The notes beneath the pieces were generated by a model that was given only the letters and a program-made list of their open reading frames with translations, made no database searches and was not told where the DNA came from. Shown piece by piece: positions 8,732 through 17,140 of a DNA stretch of 64,000 nt. Positions within the stretch are counted from its first letter, which is position 1. Each line of letters opens with the position of its first letter. The stretch is from Tateyamaria sp. Alg231-49 (GTDB taxonomy: Bacteria > Pseudomonadota > Alphaproteobacteria > Rhodobacterales > Rhodobacteraceae). Location of the stretch: assembly GCF_900143535.1 (NCBI RefSeq), contig NZ_FRFA01000006.1:124001-188000 (forward strand). Direction: 5' to 3'. The position numbers and the translations under genes were made by a program.

Positions 8732-11365
8732 TTACCCTTTCGGCATCTTCAGCACCACGTTGCGACCGCTCTTTTGGTAGCGCAGTTCGGAATCGCCGAT
8801 CGCTGATATACGTCCGCCGTCAAAGCGGTCGCCCACTTCGACTTTTTGGTAGCGTCCATTGGCCAAGCGCACCAGCGCGCGCCGATTGGACGGCGTGCCG
8901 TAGACCCCAATCAGATTGACTCGGCGCAGGTTGATTGCGTTGCGCACGGTGGCCTCGCGCGTCACGGACGCCGAGGAAGGAATCTTGGGAGTAACGGTAC
9001 GAGGTGCAATGGAAACTGTGCGCTGTGGTTTCGGCGTTGCCTCTGCCTCTGCCTCGGGTGCTGGTGCAGGAGCAGGTGCTGGAGTGGCCCGCGCGACGGT
9101 GCGCGCGAAGTTACGCGGACGCGTTGCGGGGCGCAGGGACACAGCCGTCGCCAGTTCGGAAACGGGTGCGTTTTCTGCCGTTTCTTCTTGGTTCTGTTCT
9201 TCGATTTCTTGGGGCGCTTGCGGGCGCAGGCGAGGTCGCAAGGCGGCCAGTTCGGTGCGCGACAGCCCGCCAAGCGTGGCGCGTTCGTTCTGTTCGATCA
9301 AATCGGTTGGCCTTGCGCGTGGGCGAACTTGCACAATGGTCGTGGTGTTCGGGTTCGCATCTTCGCCGACCTCAAGCCGTGCGCGGGTGACTGGCGGAAC
9401 GATGGGTGGCCTGCCCAGATACACCGTGAACCCATCCGGGCTTAGCGCGCCTTCGACCGTGGGGATGATACGCCCTTGTGCGTCCCGGGCAAAGTTTGTG
9501 CCCGCTGCGGCGGGCGATGTAATCAGCGCCGGTCGTCGGTCGGTGTAAAAGGATGCCGAGCGCGGCAGGGCCACGGCGTCAAGCGCGGGGCTGACCGGGT
9601 CGATCCCGGTGACATAGAGGTCTTCGAGGTCCACAAGGCCCGTTGGGCTTGGAACATCCGGGGCTTTGGGCCAGATGCCGGTGACGGCATAGCGCGCGTC
9701 AAGGGCGGCTGCATCAAGCTCTTCGGGTGCCACTGGTTCAGGCAGGGGATCGCGCAATGCGTCCAGAACGGCGGCGTCCTCGGGGCTTAACCCGTCATCG
9801 GTGAGACTGTCGTTGAGCGCCGCGACGACAATGCCATCCGCTTCTGCTTCTGGGTCGGGTTCAAGAACGGTGGTGGCACCGACGTCTTCGACCAGCGCGG
9901 GGCTGGTGTCATCAGGCAAGGTGGACGCCAGCGTGCGTTCGCGCGGAGGAAACAGACGCGCCAGCCCATCGTCAAGAAAGATAGAGGCCCATGCCGCAAC
10001 ACCGGCCAGGAACACAATCAGCAGGGCCGTCAGGATCAGTCCCAGAAACCGTGGTTTGCCTCGCACCGTAACGTCACCACGGGCGCCGAACACAGTCATA
10101 CGCTCGGTTTCTATGGCCGGAGGCTCATGCGCCGGATTTTTGGCAGGCGCTGGAACGCGGGCTGTGGGTCGGTGCGCGTCGGCATCGGGCGCGACCGGCG
10201 CTTTGCGCCGTGAAAGGAACCCTCTGGGGCGCTCTTTTGCCGGCGCGACAAGGGGGGCAGGGCTTGTCTCGGTTGTCGCCACGACCGGTGGCTCGGTTGG
10301 GCGTAGGCTGTCTGCGGCAGATTTTGGCGGGGCCGTCAGGTTTACCTCGTCCTGATCGGGTGCCTCGGTCTGCGTCGGCGGCAGCGGTGATTTGGGGGGC
10401 ACTTTGGCACCGCGCAACACCCCGCCCAGACGCAGTGGAGGCGCATCAGAAGACGGATCTTGCCGACGTCTTGTGGCAAAGCCCAGCAGCGGTGGGGTGG
10501 TCTGTTCAGTATCGAGCGGAGTGTCGTCTGGGATGTCGATATCTTCGACGATCACGCCTGCATCCACGGCCAGTGTTTCTGCGACCACGGGATCCTTTGG
10601 CACAGCATCGGGCGTTGGGGCAGTGTCGGGCGTTGGCGCGTCGGCGATGCTTGGCGCTGTCTCTTCTGTTTGCTCGGGTGCTTCTGCTTCGGGCTCTGGT
10701 GCGTCCTGCGTCAGCATCGCAGGGCCATCCGCCTCGTCCTTGATCTGGTCAGGCTCTACCGGCTCTTGGGCTGGTTCTTCCACAACCGGGTCAACGATGG
10801 GCTGCTCTGGTTCTGCCAGTTTTTCTACGATGACCACACGCACGCCATCCGGTTCGACTTCGGTGCCGGGTGGGAGTGCGGTCTTGGCGTGGGAGGTCGG
10901 GCCAAAGAACGGCTCGCCTAGGAACTCCGCGCCGGTTCCGGCAGCCGCGAAGCTGACCGGGGCAAACCCGTGTTGGCGGGCAAAGTCTTCGGCCTCTTGC
11001 AGCGTTTCGCGGGCTACGGCGGCGATATGGGTTGTGTCTCCGTCCGGAGAAATGTCGAAGGCCAATGCATCGACCGCATAGGGGGTGGCGCCGTCAAGGG
11101 CGGCGCGCGCAGCGTCTTTGCGGGCAAGATCATCCTGCCCCGGCGTTTTGACGCTGAGATAGCGGATTTGTTCGTCCGGGATAATCAGCTTGGTATAGAG
11201 CGGGCCGCTGTCCGCGGCCTCGCCCGCGTTGCGCAGTGTTGCCAGCGCCCCTGCAAGGTCAGACTCCGAGATCGACACCTCGCCCAACAGGTACCACCCG
11301 CCCGCTGCGCGTTGCAGCAGGCGGATCCCGTCAAAGGACAAGGACATCGCAAAGTTCGGCTTCAT
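8732..11365 (-). CDS. Large single-pass protein with GspC/PilP-like C-terminal domain
   Basis: An 877-residue protein of unknown function. Residues 1-150 form a globular N-terminal part (MSLSFDGIRLLQRAAGGW, strands with IIPDEQIRYLSVKTPG) that reads like the actin-fold/GspL-PilM type of platform protein. Residues ~165-430 are Pro/Glu/Ala/Asp-rich and low in complexity. A single membrane helix lies at ~440-464 (LILTALLIVFLAGVAAWASI). A second Pro/Ala/Arg-rich linker leads to a compact C-terminal domain (~795-877; NLIGVYGTPSNRRALVRL and KVEVGDRFDGGRISAI) like the periplasmic homology region of GspC/PilP. Automatic pipelines often label relatives translation initiation factor 2, which nothing here supports. 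metY lies upstream on the same strand, 108 bases away. Confidence 0.7.
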   Translation of the reverse strand: MKPNFAMSLSFDGIRLLQRAAGGWYLLGEVSISESDLAGALATLRNAGEAADSGPLYTKLIIPDEQIRYLSVKTPGQDDLARKDAARAALDGATPYAVDALAFDISPDGDTTHIAAVARETLQEAEDFARQHGFAPVSFAAAGTGAEFLGEPFFGPTSHAKTALPPGTEVEPDGVRVVIVEKLAEPEQPIVDPVVEEPAQEPVEPDQIKDEADGPAMLTQDAPEPEAEAPEQTEETAPSIADAPTPDTAPTPDAVPKDPVVAETLAVDAGVIVEDIDIPDDTPLDTEQTTPPLLGFATRRRQDPSSDAPPLRLGGVLRGAKVPPKSPLPPTQTEAPDQDEVNLTAPPKSAADSLRPTEPPVVATTETSPAPLVAPAKERPRGFLSRRKAPVAPDADAHRPTARVPAPAKNPAHEPPAIETERMTVFGARGDVTVRGKPRFLGLILTALLIVFLAGVAAWASIFLDDGLARLFPPRERTLASTLPDDTSPALVEDVGATTVLEPDPEAEADGIVVAALNDSLTDDGLSPEDAAVLDALRDPLPEPVAPEELDAAALDARYAVTGIWPKAPDVPSPTGLVDLEDLYVTGIDPVSPALDAVALPRSASFYTDRRPALITSPAAAGTNFARDAQGRIIPTVEGALSPDGFTVYLGRPPIVPPVTRARLEVGEDANPNTTTIVQVRPRARPTDLIEQNERATLGGLSRTELAALRPRLRPQAPQEIEEQNQEETAENAPVSELATAVSLRPATRPRNFARTVARATPAPAPAPAPEAEAEATPKPQRTVSIAPRTVTPKIPSSASVTREATVRNAINLRRVNLIGVYGTPSNRRALVRLANGRYQKVEVGDRFDGGRISAIGDSELRYQKSGRNVVLKMPKG

Positions 11366-11473
11366 ACTAGGCCTTTAGCAAGTTGGGCGCGTGGATGGAA
11401 CGCACCTCTATATGCAACGTAGGATAAAGCAGGACTTTGCCCATGCAAAGTAAAAGCGGCGTGGGGACTGGTC

Positions 11474-12766
11474 CTAGCTTGCTGCCTTGGCCAGCGCCTG
11501 ATCCAAATCGGCGATAAGATCATCCACATCCTCGGTTCCGATGGAAACGCGCACCACTTCGGGCGCAGCCCCGGCCGCACGCTGCTGTTCGGCTGTGAGC
11601 TGGCGGTGCGTGGTTGAGGCGGAGTGGATGATGAGCGAGCGGGCATCGCCCAAGTTCGCCACGTGACTAAAGATTTCGAGCGCGTTGACCAGTTTAATGC
11701 ACGCATCGTACCCGCCCTTGACCGCAAAGGTGAACAAACCACCGGCCCCGCGCGGACAGATCTTGGCTACCCGTTTGTAATAGGGCGAGGATTCCAGGCC
11801 TGCGTAGGTCACGTATTCAACGCGTGGGTCGTTTTCGAGCCAGTTGGCGATCTTGACTGCGTTTTCGACATGCCGGTCCATACGCAATGACAAGGTTTCT
11901 GTGCCCATCAGCGTGTAGTGCGCGGCCTGTGGGTTCATTGTCATGCCCAGATCCCGCAAACCAATTGCGATCCCGTGGAAGGTGAAGGCGAGGGGGCCGA
12001 ACGTTTCGTGGAACTTGAGCCCATGATAGGCCTGTTCGGGTTGCGACAGCGCCGGGAATTTGTCGTTGGCTGACCAGTCAAACTTGCCGGAATCTACGAC
12101 GCAGCCTCCGGTGACTGTGCCGTTGCCGGTCAGGTATTTGGTTGTGGAATGCACAACCAGCGTCGCTCCGTGTTCGATGGGGCGGCACAGGTAGGGGGTG
12201 GCCGTTGTATTGTCTACGATCAGCGGAATTTCTGCACCGTCAGCAATTTCGGCAATCGCATCCAGATCGGTGATGTAGCCGCCCGGGTTGGCAATCGCTT
12301 CGCAGAACACGGCGCGGGTATTGTCATCGATGGCGGCCTTCACGGCGTCCAGATCGTCAAAGTCGACGAACGTTGCCTCCCATCCGAACCGTTTGATGGT
12401 GTGACTGAACTGGGTGACGGTGCCGCCATAGAGACGAGTGGAGACGACCACGTTTTTGCCCGGTGACATCAGCGGGTACAGCGCCATGATTTGCGCGGCG
12501 TGCCCTGATGAACAACATACTCCGCCTACACCTCCTTCGAGCGTCGCGATGCGTTCCTGCAGCACGGCGACGGTCGGGTTGGTCAGGCGGGAATAGATGT
12601 AGCCGACCTCTTGCAGGTTAAAGAGGGCAGCGGCGTGTTCTGCGTCACGAAACACATATGCCGTGGTTTGATAGATCGGTGTCTGGCGTGCACCCGTAGC
12701 GGGGTCAGGCCGTGCGCCTGCGTGAATTTGAAGGGTGTCAAAACCGTATTTCGGGCCGTCGGTCAT
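11474..12766 (-). CDS. metY: O-acetylhomoserine sulfhydrylase
   Basis: A 430-residue PLP enzyme of the Cys/Met metabolism family that forms homocysteine from O-acetylhomoserine and sulfide. The PLP lysine is Lys210 in VVHSTTKYLTGNGT. The N-terminal TLQIHAGARPDPATGARQ and YIYSRLTNPT motifs and the ~430-residue length favour MetY over the shorter cystathionine enzymes. The ribosome binding site AAAGGAA sits inside one arm of a perfect inverted repeat (12773-12822), which suggests translational control. Confidence 0.93.
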   Translation of the reverse strand: MTDGPKYGFDTLQIHAGARPDPATGARQTPIYQTTAYVFRDAEHAAALFNLQEVGYIYSRLTNPTVAVLQERIATLEGGVGGVCCSSGHAAQIMALYPLMSPGKNVVVSTRLYGGTVTQFSHTIKRFGWEATFVDFDDLDAVKAAIDDNTRAVFCEAIANPGGYITDLDAIAEIADGAEIPLIVDNTTATPYLCRPIEHGATLVVHSTTKYLTGNGTVTGGCVVDSGKFDWSANDKFPALSQPEQAYHGLKFHETFGPLAFTFHGIAIGLRDLGMTMNPQAAHYTLMGTETLSLRMDRHVENAVKIANWLENDPRVEYVTYAGLESSPYYKRVAKICPRGAGGLFTFAVKGGYDACIKLVNALEIFSHVANLGDARSLIIHSASTTHRQLTAEQQRAAGAAPEVVRVSIGTEDVDDLIADLDQALAKAAS

Positions 12767-12772
12767 TTTGAG

Positions 12773-12822
12773 GTTCCTTTGCCTTGAGGCGCTGTGGTTG
12801 CCTTATCGATAGGCAAAGGAAC
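12773..12822 (-). promoter_or_regulatory. metY: metY leader hairpin covering the ribosome binding site
   Basis: In the metY leader, GTTCCTTTGCCT (minus strand, 12822-12811) and AGGCAAAGGAAC (12784-12773) form a perfect 12-bp stem with a 26-base loop. The 3' arm contains the metY ribosome binding site, ending 6 bases before ATG at 12766. A competing short hairpin is possible, because TGCCT in the 5' arm can also pair with AGGCA in the loop (loop ATCGATA). Mutually exclusive stems of this kind are typical of riboswitch or attenuator platforms. No known SAM riboswitch consensus was recognised in the ~100 bases upstream. Confidence 0.55.
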
Positions 12823-12917
12823 GACTGCGGGCAAGACGATCCAGGTTTTTTAGGAACTTCGCAATCACGGCCTGACAGGGTTGGCCGCCCATTTGTCGTA
12901 GGAGCGCGTGACCGGGG

Positions 12918-13346
12918 TCAGGCGATCTTGGTCATGGAATAGCTGGCTGAAACTTCGGGAAACGCCTGTTCGATGTATTCAATCAATTCGATCTTGGGAG
13001 ACCGCGCCGCATCGTCATAACGCAGGACATAGTGCACTTGGCTTGTTTTCAGGCACGTTCCTTGCGCGTCCAGGTGATCCCATTCGACCCAAACGTTGCT
13101 GTATCCGTTGACAGGCAACCCATCGGCCAGAATGCGCGGCGTTATTTTGGTAATGCCGGCGTTAAGCGAGGCGTCGTGATACATTGTCAGCACTTCTTTG
13201 AAAGTGCACGGCGCACCAAAGACCTGCAGGGTGTCTCCGGCATAAAGTGGAATGGGGAAGACAAAGTTCTCAAGAACTGCGTCAATCCTTCCCTGCATTA
13301 AGTTTTCAACTATGCCGCTCAGGAATAAACAAGTCGCATCTGACAT
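12918..13346 (-). CDS. Hypothetical protein, possible NTF2/SnoaL-like fold
   Basis: A 142-residue soluble protein with no signal peptide. The order of predicted elements (an N-terminal helix with a central FPIPLYAG strand, a FKEVLTMYHDAS helix, then long strands VNGYSNVWVEWDHL and LKTSQVHYVLRYDD ending in a helix) resembles NTF2-like folds, but no catalytic motif was identified. The start at 13346 follows GAAGGGAGC on the minus strand. An upstream in-frame ATG at 13412 is less likely because it has no such site. It is 151 bases upstream of metY on the same strand. Confidence 0.6.
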   Translation of the reverse strand: MSDATCLFLSGIVENLMQGRIDAVLENFVFPIPLYAGDTLQVFGAPCTFKEVLTMYHDASLNAGITKITPRILADGLPVNGYSNVWVEWDHLDAQGTCLKTSQVHYVLRYDDAARSPKIELIEYIEQAFPEVSASYSMTKIA

Positions 13347-13463
13347 GTGCCTGCTCCCTTCGCTTGAAACTTGGCAAGTTGGGTGACGGTTATTCGGATG
13401 CGTCCAGTACATGGATGTACATCCGTTTTTTAGGGTGAGTGGCTGTTAATATAGCGCAAGAAG

Positions 13464-14474
13464 CTAGCGCATCCAGAAACCGTTGGATTTTATTCGATTT
13501 CGGATTGCCTGTTCCTTGCGGGGCAGGTCGTTTTGGTCAAAAAGTGCGCGCACTTTTTCGCCGCGCCCCTGAAAGACCATGCGCTTGATTGGGTCGTATC
13601 CTTTGAGGACCTTTTTGATCTTGTTTGGGCTGCACACGGCGTGAAGGGTGTCTATGACGGCCTGATTTTCCCGGGCATAAAGCATTGGGAGCAGGCGGTA
13701 GTGGCAACTCACCGGCCCGTCGAGATGTGCATGCACCGCGCTGTCGCGACCACCGCCCAAGGCGTGGATCACAAGGGGCAGGGCCACTTGGTCAAGCCAC
13801 GGATCCAATGACTGGCACACAAGTTCCGGTGGTGGAGTGTCACGAATGTGCAAAGTGTATGCGAGGAATTTTTCCCCGAACGCATGCGGGCATGATCCGA
13901 AAAAGTAGCCTGCGTTGAAGTAGAGATAGCGTTTCCAGTACTCGTCAGGCTCGTTCAGATCGAGGCTGCTTTCAAAGTCGAGATCAAACGCATCATAGAG
14001 CGACTTCCAGATGTCAGTGTAGCCGGGCCCGTAGAGTTCCAGTTGCGGCCATGTGTCGGTGCGCCGCATCGATGCGCTGGGATAGTCAAAGTCGAAGAGC
14101 ACGTCGTTGAGTTCACCCGTGATTAGGGTGTCACTGTCGAAAAACACAAACGGCTCGCCTTTGGGCAATGCCTGCAGCATCTCGATCTTGTTTCCGGGCG
14201 GGTAAGTATGGCCGAAATGCTTGGATTCAAAGGGGACTATTTCGGCGCCTAGATCAGCGAGGGCCGCCCGGACATCCCCGTTTCCGATCCGCGGATCTTT
14301 GGGCCATAGAGGGCCGGGCTGGGGTTCTGCGATCAGCACGCGGCCTTTGAAATTGGGGCTTTTGGCGCGCAGCGAGGCAACAAACAACAGGGCTTCGTAC
14401 TCCAGCCGCCCGGACTGCCCCACAAGGGCGATGTTAAAGAGTTGTTCCGCCTTTTTTGCGGGTTTGCGTGCCAT
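13464..14474 (-). CDS. Glycosyltransferase-like protein with DxD motif
   Basis: A 336-residue cytoplasmic protein. Its N-terminal half shows a GT-A-like pattern: LFNIALVGQSGRLEYEALLF, then a strand ending in FVFFDSDTLITGELN, where Asp113-x-Asp115 is the type of metal/nucleotide-sugar motif seen in GT8 and related families. Later YLYFNAGYFFGSC and LDPWLDQVALPL also fit such enzymes. Substrate unknown. The start at 14474 (MARKPAKKAEQLF) is preferred over 14507 because conservation should begin at the Rossmann-like strand. It stands alone between the 142-residue gene and the membrane redox cluster. Confidence 0.6.
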   Translation of the reverse strand: MARKPAKKAEQLFNIALVGQSGRLEYEALLFVASLRAKSPNFKGRVLIAEPQPGPLWPKDPRIGNGDVRAALADLGAEIVPFESKHFGHTYPPGNKIEMLQALPKGEPFVFFDSDTLITGELNDVLFDFDYPSASMRRTDTWPQLELYGPGYTDIWKSLYDAFDLDFESSLDLNEPDEYWKRYLYFNAGYFFGSCPHAFGEKFLAYTLHIRDTPPPELVCQSLDPWLDQVALPLVIHALGGGRDSAVHAHLDGPVSCHYRLLPMLYARENQAVIDTLHAVCSPNKIKKVLKGYDPIKRMVFQGRGEKVRALFDQNDLPRKEQAIRNRIKSNGFWMR

Positions 14475-14544
14475 TGTGCCTGCTTTGCATCTTTTTCCTT
14501 GGTACAACTATAGAAGGAAAATGGGTGCGATAAAGCATTGATCG

Positions 14545-14808
14545 TCACTCTGGCGGTGGGTTCAGCCGATCATAGAGTTTTTGCAAGACTGTAAGGATCA
14601 AAAACACACCAATTGCCCACATCAGCAGTTCGAATGGAGCAAAGTCCGTGCCGCGCACCCATTGACCCAAGAGGCTGCCTTGGGGGCGCAATTCTTCGAT
14701 CCCGAACAGACCGCTGCGCGGCCAGAGCGAGAGGGTCCAGAAGCGTGACAGATAAAACAAGATAGCTGCGACCAAAGCGACGACGACCAGCCAGACGATC
14801 CGCTTCAT
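14545..14808 (-). CDS. Small two-helix membrane protein of the Rieske cluster
   Basis: An 87-residue protein with an N-terminal membrane helix (IVWLVVVALVAAILFYLSRF) and a second one (FELLMWAIGVFLILTVLQ). Its ATG overlaps the stop codon of the preceding gene by 4 bases, so it is translated with it. It is the last gene of a four-gene set. No family was recognised; a structural role in a membrane complex is inferred from the context. Confidence 0.7.
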   Translation of the reverse strand: MKRIVWLVVVALVAAILFYLSRFWTLSLWPRSGLFGIEELRPQGSLLGQWVRGTDFAPFELLMWAIGVFLILTVLQKLYDRLNPPPE

Positions 14809-15575
14809 GGCGTCACCTCAATTGTGTCGACGTCAATTTCCCAGACCAGAAGGTCACCGCGTTTGGTGATCTCGCCCTCAGCTGTGATGAATTGGGCCAC
14901 GTGATCGTAGGCGGCGCGGGGCAGGCGGGTGCCATCAGGGCCGGTAACCAGAAGGAATTCTTCGCCCAGCACTGGCTGCGAAGAGACAAAGATGGGTGGC
15001 ACATCGCCCAGCAGGCACAGGTTGGCGCAGGCCTTGTGGGCAAGGCCGCGACCGGGGCGCATGGCGCCTGCGAGGCATTTGCCATCGCAAATCTCGCCCG
15101 TCAGTTGCCAGCGTCCATGAGGTTCGGCCGTCACCTGGGGTGCATCGCCTTCGGCCGCCTTCAAACCGTTGCGCCCGCCGCGCAGTTGCAACATGTAAAG
15201 GTCCCCACGTTCCAGCACGATGCCGGACACTTCGACCAATTGGCCGCTGAGCGGCATGGCGCGGCTGTCGACGCCGGATTTGCCCGCCGCCGTCATCAGG
15301 AAACTGTCGCCCGGTTTGATCCTGTCATTTCCTTCGGTCACATGGATCACCGGATAGGGGGTCATTTCCACGACGCCGGTCACGGTCTGTCGGCCATAAT
15401 CGAAACGGAACGCACCGGGGCCGGGGTCGTCCTGAGCGGTGCCCATGAAGTAGCCCGCCGCCGCCAAACCGCCCACGACAGCAAGGCAAACAGACAGCAA
15501 AAACACGCGCAGCGGGCCGGGCACGGGCAGATAGCCGACGAAGAAGGGACCACCTTTCTCAGAGTCGTCGCTCAT
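14805..15575 (-). CDS. Membrane-anchored protein with Cys/His motif, OB-like strands
   Basis: A 256-residue protein with one N-terminal membrane helix (residues ~22-45) and the rest outside the cytoplasm. It alternates short beta segments (TVTGVVEMTPYPVIHV, LVEVSGIVLERGDLYML, AEGEITKRGDLLVWEI), suggesting OB-like or all-beta modules. Between them sits a metal- or disulfide-type motif: Cys163, Cys167, His180, Cys183 and Cys187 (GEICDGKC ... AHKACANLC). It overlaps genes on both sides by 4 bases. Its partner upstream carries a Rieske centre, so a role in electron transfer or cofactor holding is a fair inference; the function is unknown. Confidence 0.6.
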   Translation of the reverse strand: MSDDSEKGGPFFVGYLPVPGPLRVFLLSVCLAVVGGLAAAGYFMGTAQDDPGPGAFRFDYGRQTVTGVVEMTPYPVIHVTEGNDRIKPGDSFLMTAAGKSGVDSRAMPLSGQLVEVSGIVLERGDLYMLQLRGGRNGLKAAEGDAPQVTAEPHGRWQLTGEICDGKCLAGAMRPGRGLAHKACANLCLLGDVPPIFVSSQPVLGEEFLLVTGPDGTRLPRAAYDHVAQFITAEGEITKRGDLLVWEIDVDTIEVTP

Positions 15576-16636
15576 GCCGGTTCTCCTTGGGGCAGTTGGA
15601 TTTCAGGCAGTGGTAGCGGATCGACATACGTGCCAGGAGGATTGGCATCCGGGTGCACCTCGACCATCCCGTTTTCTAGGCGCAATCGGTAGGTCGGCAC
15701 CTTTTCGGTGAAGGGCGCAGGCGAGCGGCCAGAGCGCACATCGTATTGAAACCCATGCCAAGGGCAGGTGACGAGGCAATCGATCACGCGTCCTTCTCCC
15801 AGCGGGCCATTTTGGTGGGCGCAGGCGTTGGAGATGGCCGACAGTTGTCCTTCCATCAGGTAGACCGCCACGCGATCCCCGTTGGGCAGGCGGGTGATTT
15901 TTGCGAACCCTTCCTTGAAGTCATCCGGCATGGCCACTTCGATCCATGCCCCATCCTTGTCCCCGGCGTCACTGCTCTCGAACCACCACGCGGCGAGATG
16001 CAACACGATGACCGCTCCGGCTCCGCCGATAAACAGTACCGTAAAGATGTGGTTTTGCTGGTCTTGCAGAATGCCAAGGCTGATGTGCGCCGCAACCGAA
16101 AAATAGGCAGCATAGATCAGGTAGTGGAGGCGTTTCCATACAGGTGGTGTCAGGAATTTGAGCCAGAAGTCATGGCTGGTGGTGGCAAGGATCAACAAGC
16201 AGAACAGCGCAAATATCCCAAAGACTTCAAAGGGAAAGCCAGCGATCTGCCCAAAGCTTGCATTCGCATAAAGGAGGCCAACATACTTGTCCGCACTGGA
16301 AAAGGCGAAGTACCAGTTCAGGATATAACCGGCATGTGTAAGGGCCACGAAGGCGGTCATGACGCCGAAATGGCGGCGGTTGTAGAGCAATGGCAGGAAC
16401 CGCTTGTCCAACCGTGCGGCAGGGCCAATACAAAGGATGATCGTGAGCATCACAAAGGCGCAGGCCCCAAAGGCGCGAGCGTTGTGGATCTGTGGGTTGA
16501 TGGCCCGTTCATGGGACAACACCTGCGGCGTGACATAGAGAAAGATCCACAGAAATGCGGCCACGCCGGCCAGCATCACGCCGTCATAAATCCATTTGTT
16601 TCGATTCCACTGAACGGGAGTGTATTTGACGCTCAT
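15572..16636 (-). CDS. Fusion of ferric-reductase-type membrane domain and Rieske [2Fe-2S] domain
   Basis: A 354-residue protein. Residues ~15-220 contain six to seven membrane helices with histidines suited to haem binding (His89 in RRHFG, His101 in LTHAGY, His171 in LHYLIYAAY, His184 in VAAHIS), the pattern of ferric reductase/MsrQ-like domains. Residues ~230-330 form a Rieske domain with the ligands Cys272-x-His274 (CAHQNGPLG) and Cys291-x2-His294 (CPWHGFQYD). No FAD/NAD(P)H domain is attached, so electrons probably pass between the Rieske centre and membrane haems. The gene overlaps its neighbours by 4 bases on both sides, forming one operon. Confidence 0.8.
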   Translation of the reverse strand: MSVKYTPVQWNRNKWIYDGVMLAGVAAFLWIFLYVTPQVLSHERAINPQIHNARAFGACAFVMLTIILCIGPAARLDKRFLPLLYNRRHFGVMTAFVALTHAGYILNWYFAFSSADKYVGLLYANASFGQIAGFPFEVFGIFALFCLLILATTSHDFWLKFLTPPVWKRLHYLIYAAYFSVAAHISLGILQDQQNHIFTVLFIGGAGAVIVLHLAAWWFESSDAGDKDGAWIEVAMPDDFKEGFAKITRLPNGDRVAVYLMEGQLSAISNACAHQNGPLGEGRVIDCLVTCPWHGFQYDVRSGRSPAPFTEKVPTYRLRLENGMVEVHPDANPPGTYVDPLPLPEIQLPQGEPA

Positions 16637-17004
16637 TGATCAACTCCAATGCTCAGTTGCACAGGCACAGCGTCTGCGGGCCAAGTCTGGCGCACCGAAA
16701 GCCCCATCGCGACAACAACAATGATCCCGACGCTCATGGCGATGACCGCGGCACCGTACCATCCGCGGACAGCTTGGTAACGGGCGGCCCATGGGGCGGT
16801 CTCGGCCTCGATCTGCCACCAGCGCCACAGCACAAGGGGCCAGATCAACATGACCCCGGGGATCAGCAGAGGGCGGAAAACGTAGGCGCCGCGCGCGTCT
16901 TCGTCGATGCGGTCCATGCCGATGGTCAGAAACACGGCTGCAACAATCGCGCCGATGATGCCCCATGTTTGCATCCCCATAACGAGGGCCTGTGCAATAT
17001 CCAT
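16633..17004 (-). CDS. Small membrane protein, first gene of the Rieske cluster
   Basis: A 123-residue protein with three hydrophobic segments (WGIIGAIVAAVFLTIG, LIPGVMLIWPLVLWRWW and AAVIAMSVGIIVVVAMGL). It begins the four-gene operon and its stop overlaps the start of the Rieske fusion gene. The start at 17004 (MDIAQALVMGMQ) is chosen because the extra upstream residues in the open frame are not protein-like. No family recognised beyond general similarity to small cytochrome-associated membrane subunits. Confidence 0.65.
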   Translation of the reverse strand: MDIAQALVMGMQTWGIIGAIVAAVFLTIGMDRIDEDARGAYVFRPLLIPGVMLIWPLVLWRWWQIEAETAPWAARYQAVRGWYGAAVIAMSVGIIVVVAMGLSVRQTWPADAVPVQLSIGVDQ

Positions 17005-17140
17005 GATGCGCCTTTTGTCCGTCCCGATGTTATTCGACCCTACAAAGGGGCTGGCGCAGACCCAAGGACAAAGTGCCCAATTTCCGTGACCGGGCGAAAT
17101 TGTGATCAAGAGCGGTGTTCGGCGACCGGAGCCGAATCCC

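Noticed and set aside
12823-12900. SAM-II or SAM/SAH riboswitch upstream of metY
   Set aside because: A GTGATT-like segment and an A-run caught the eye, but spacing and pairing do not fit the consensus elements I know; only the hairpin over the ribosome binding site is reported.
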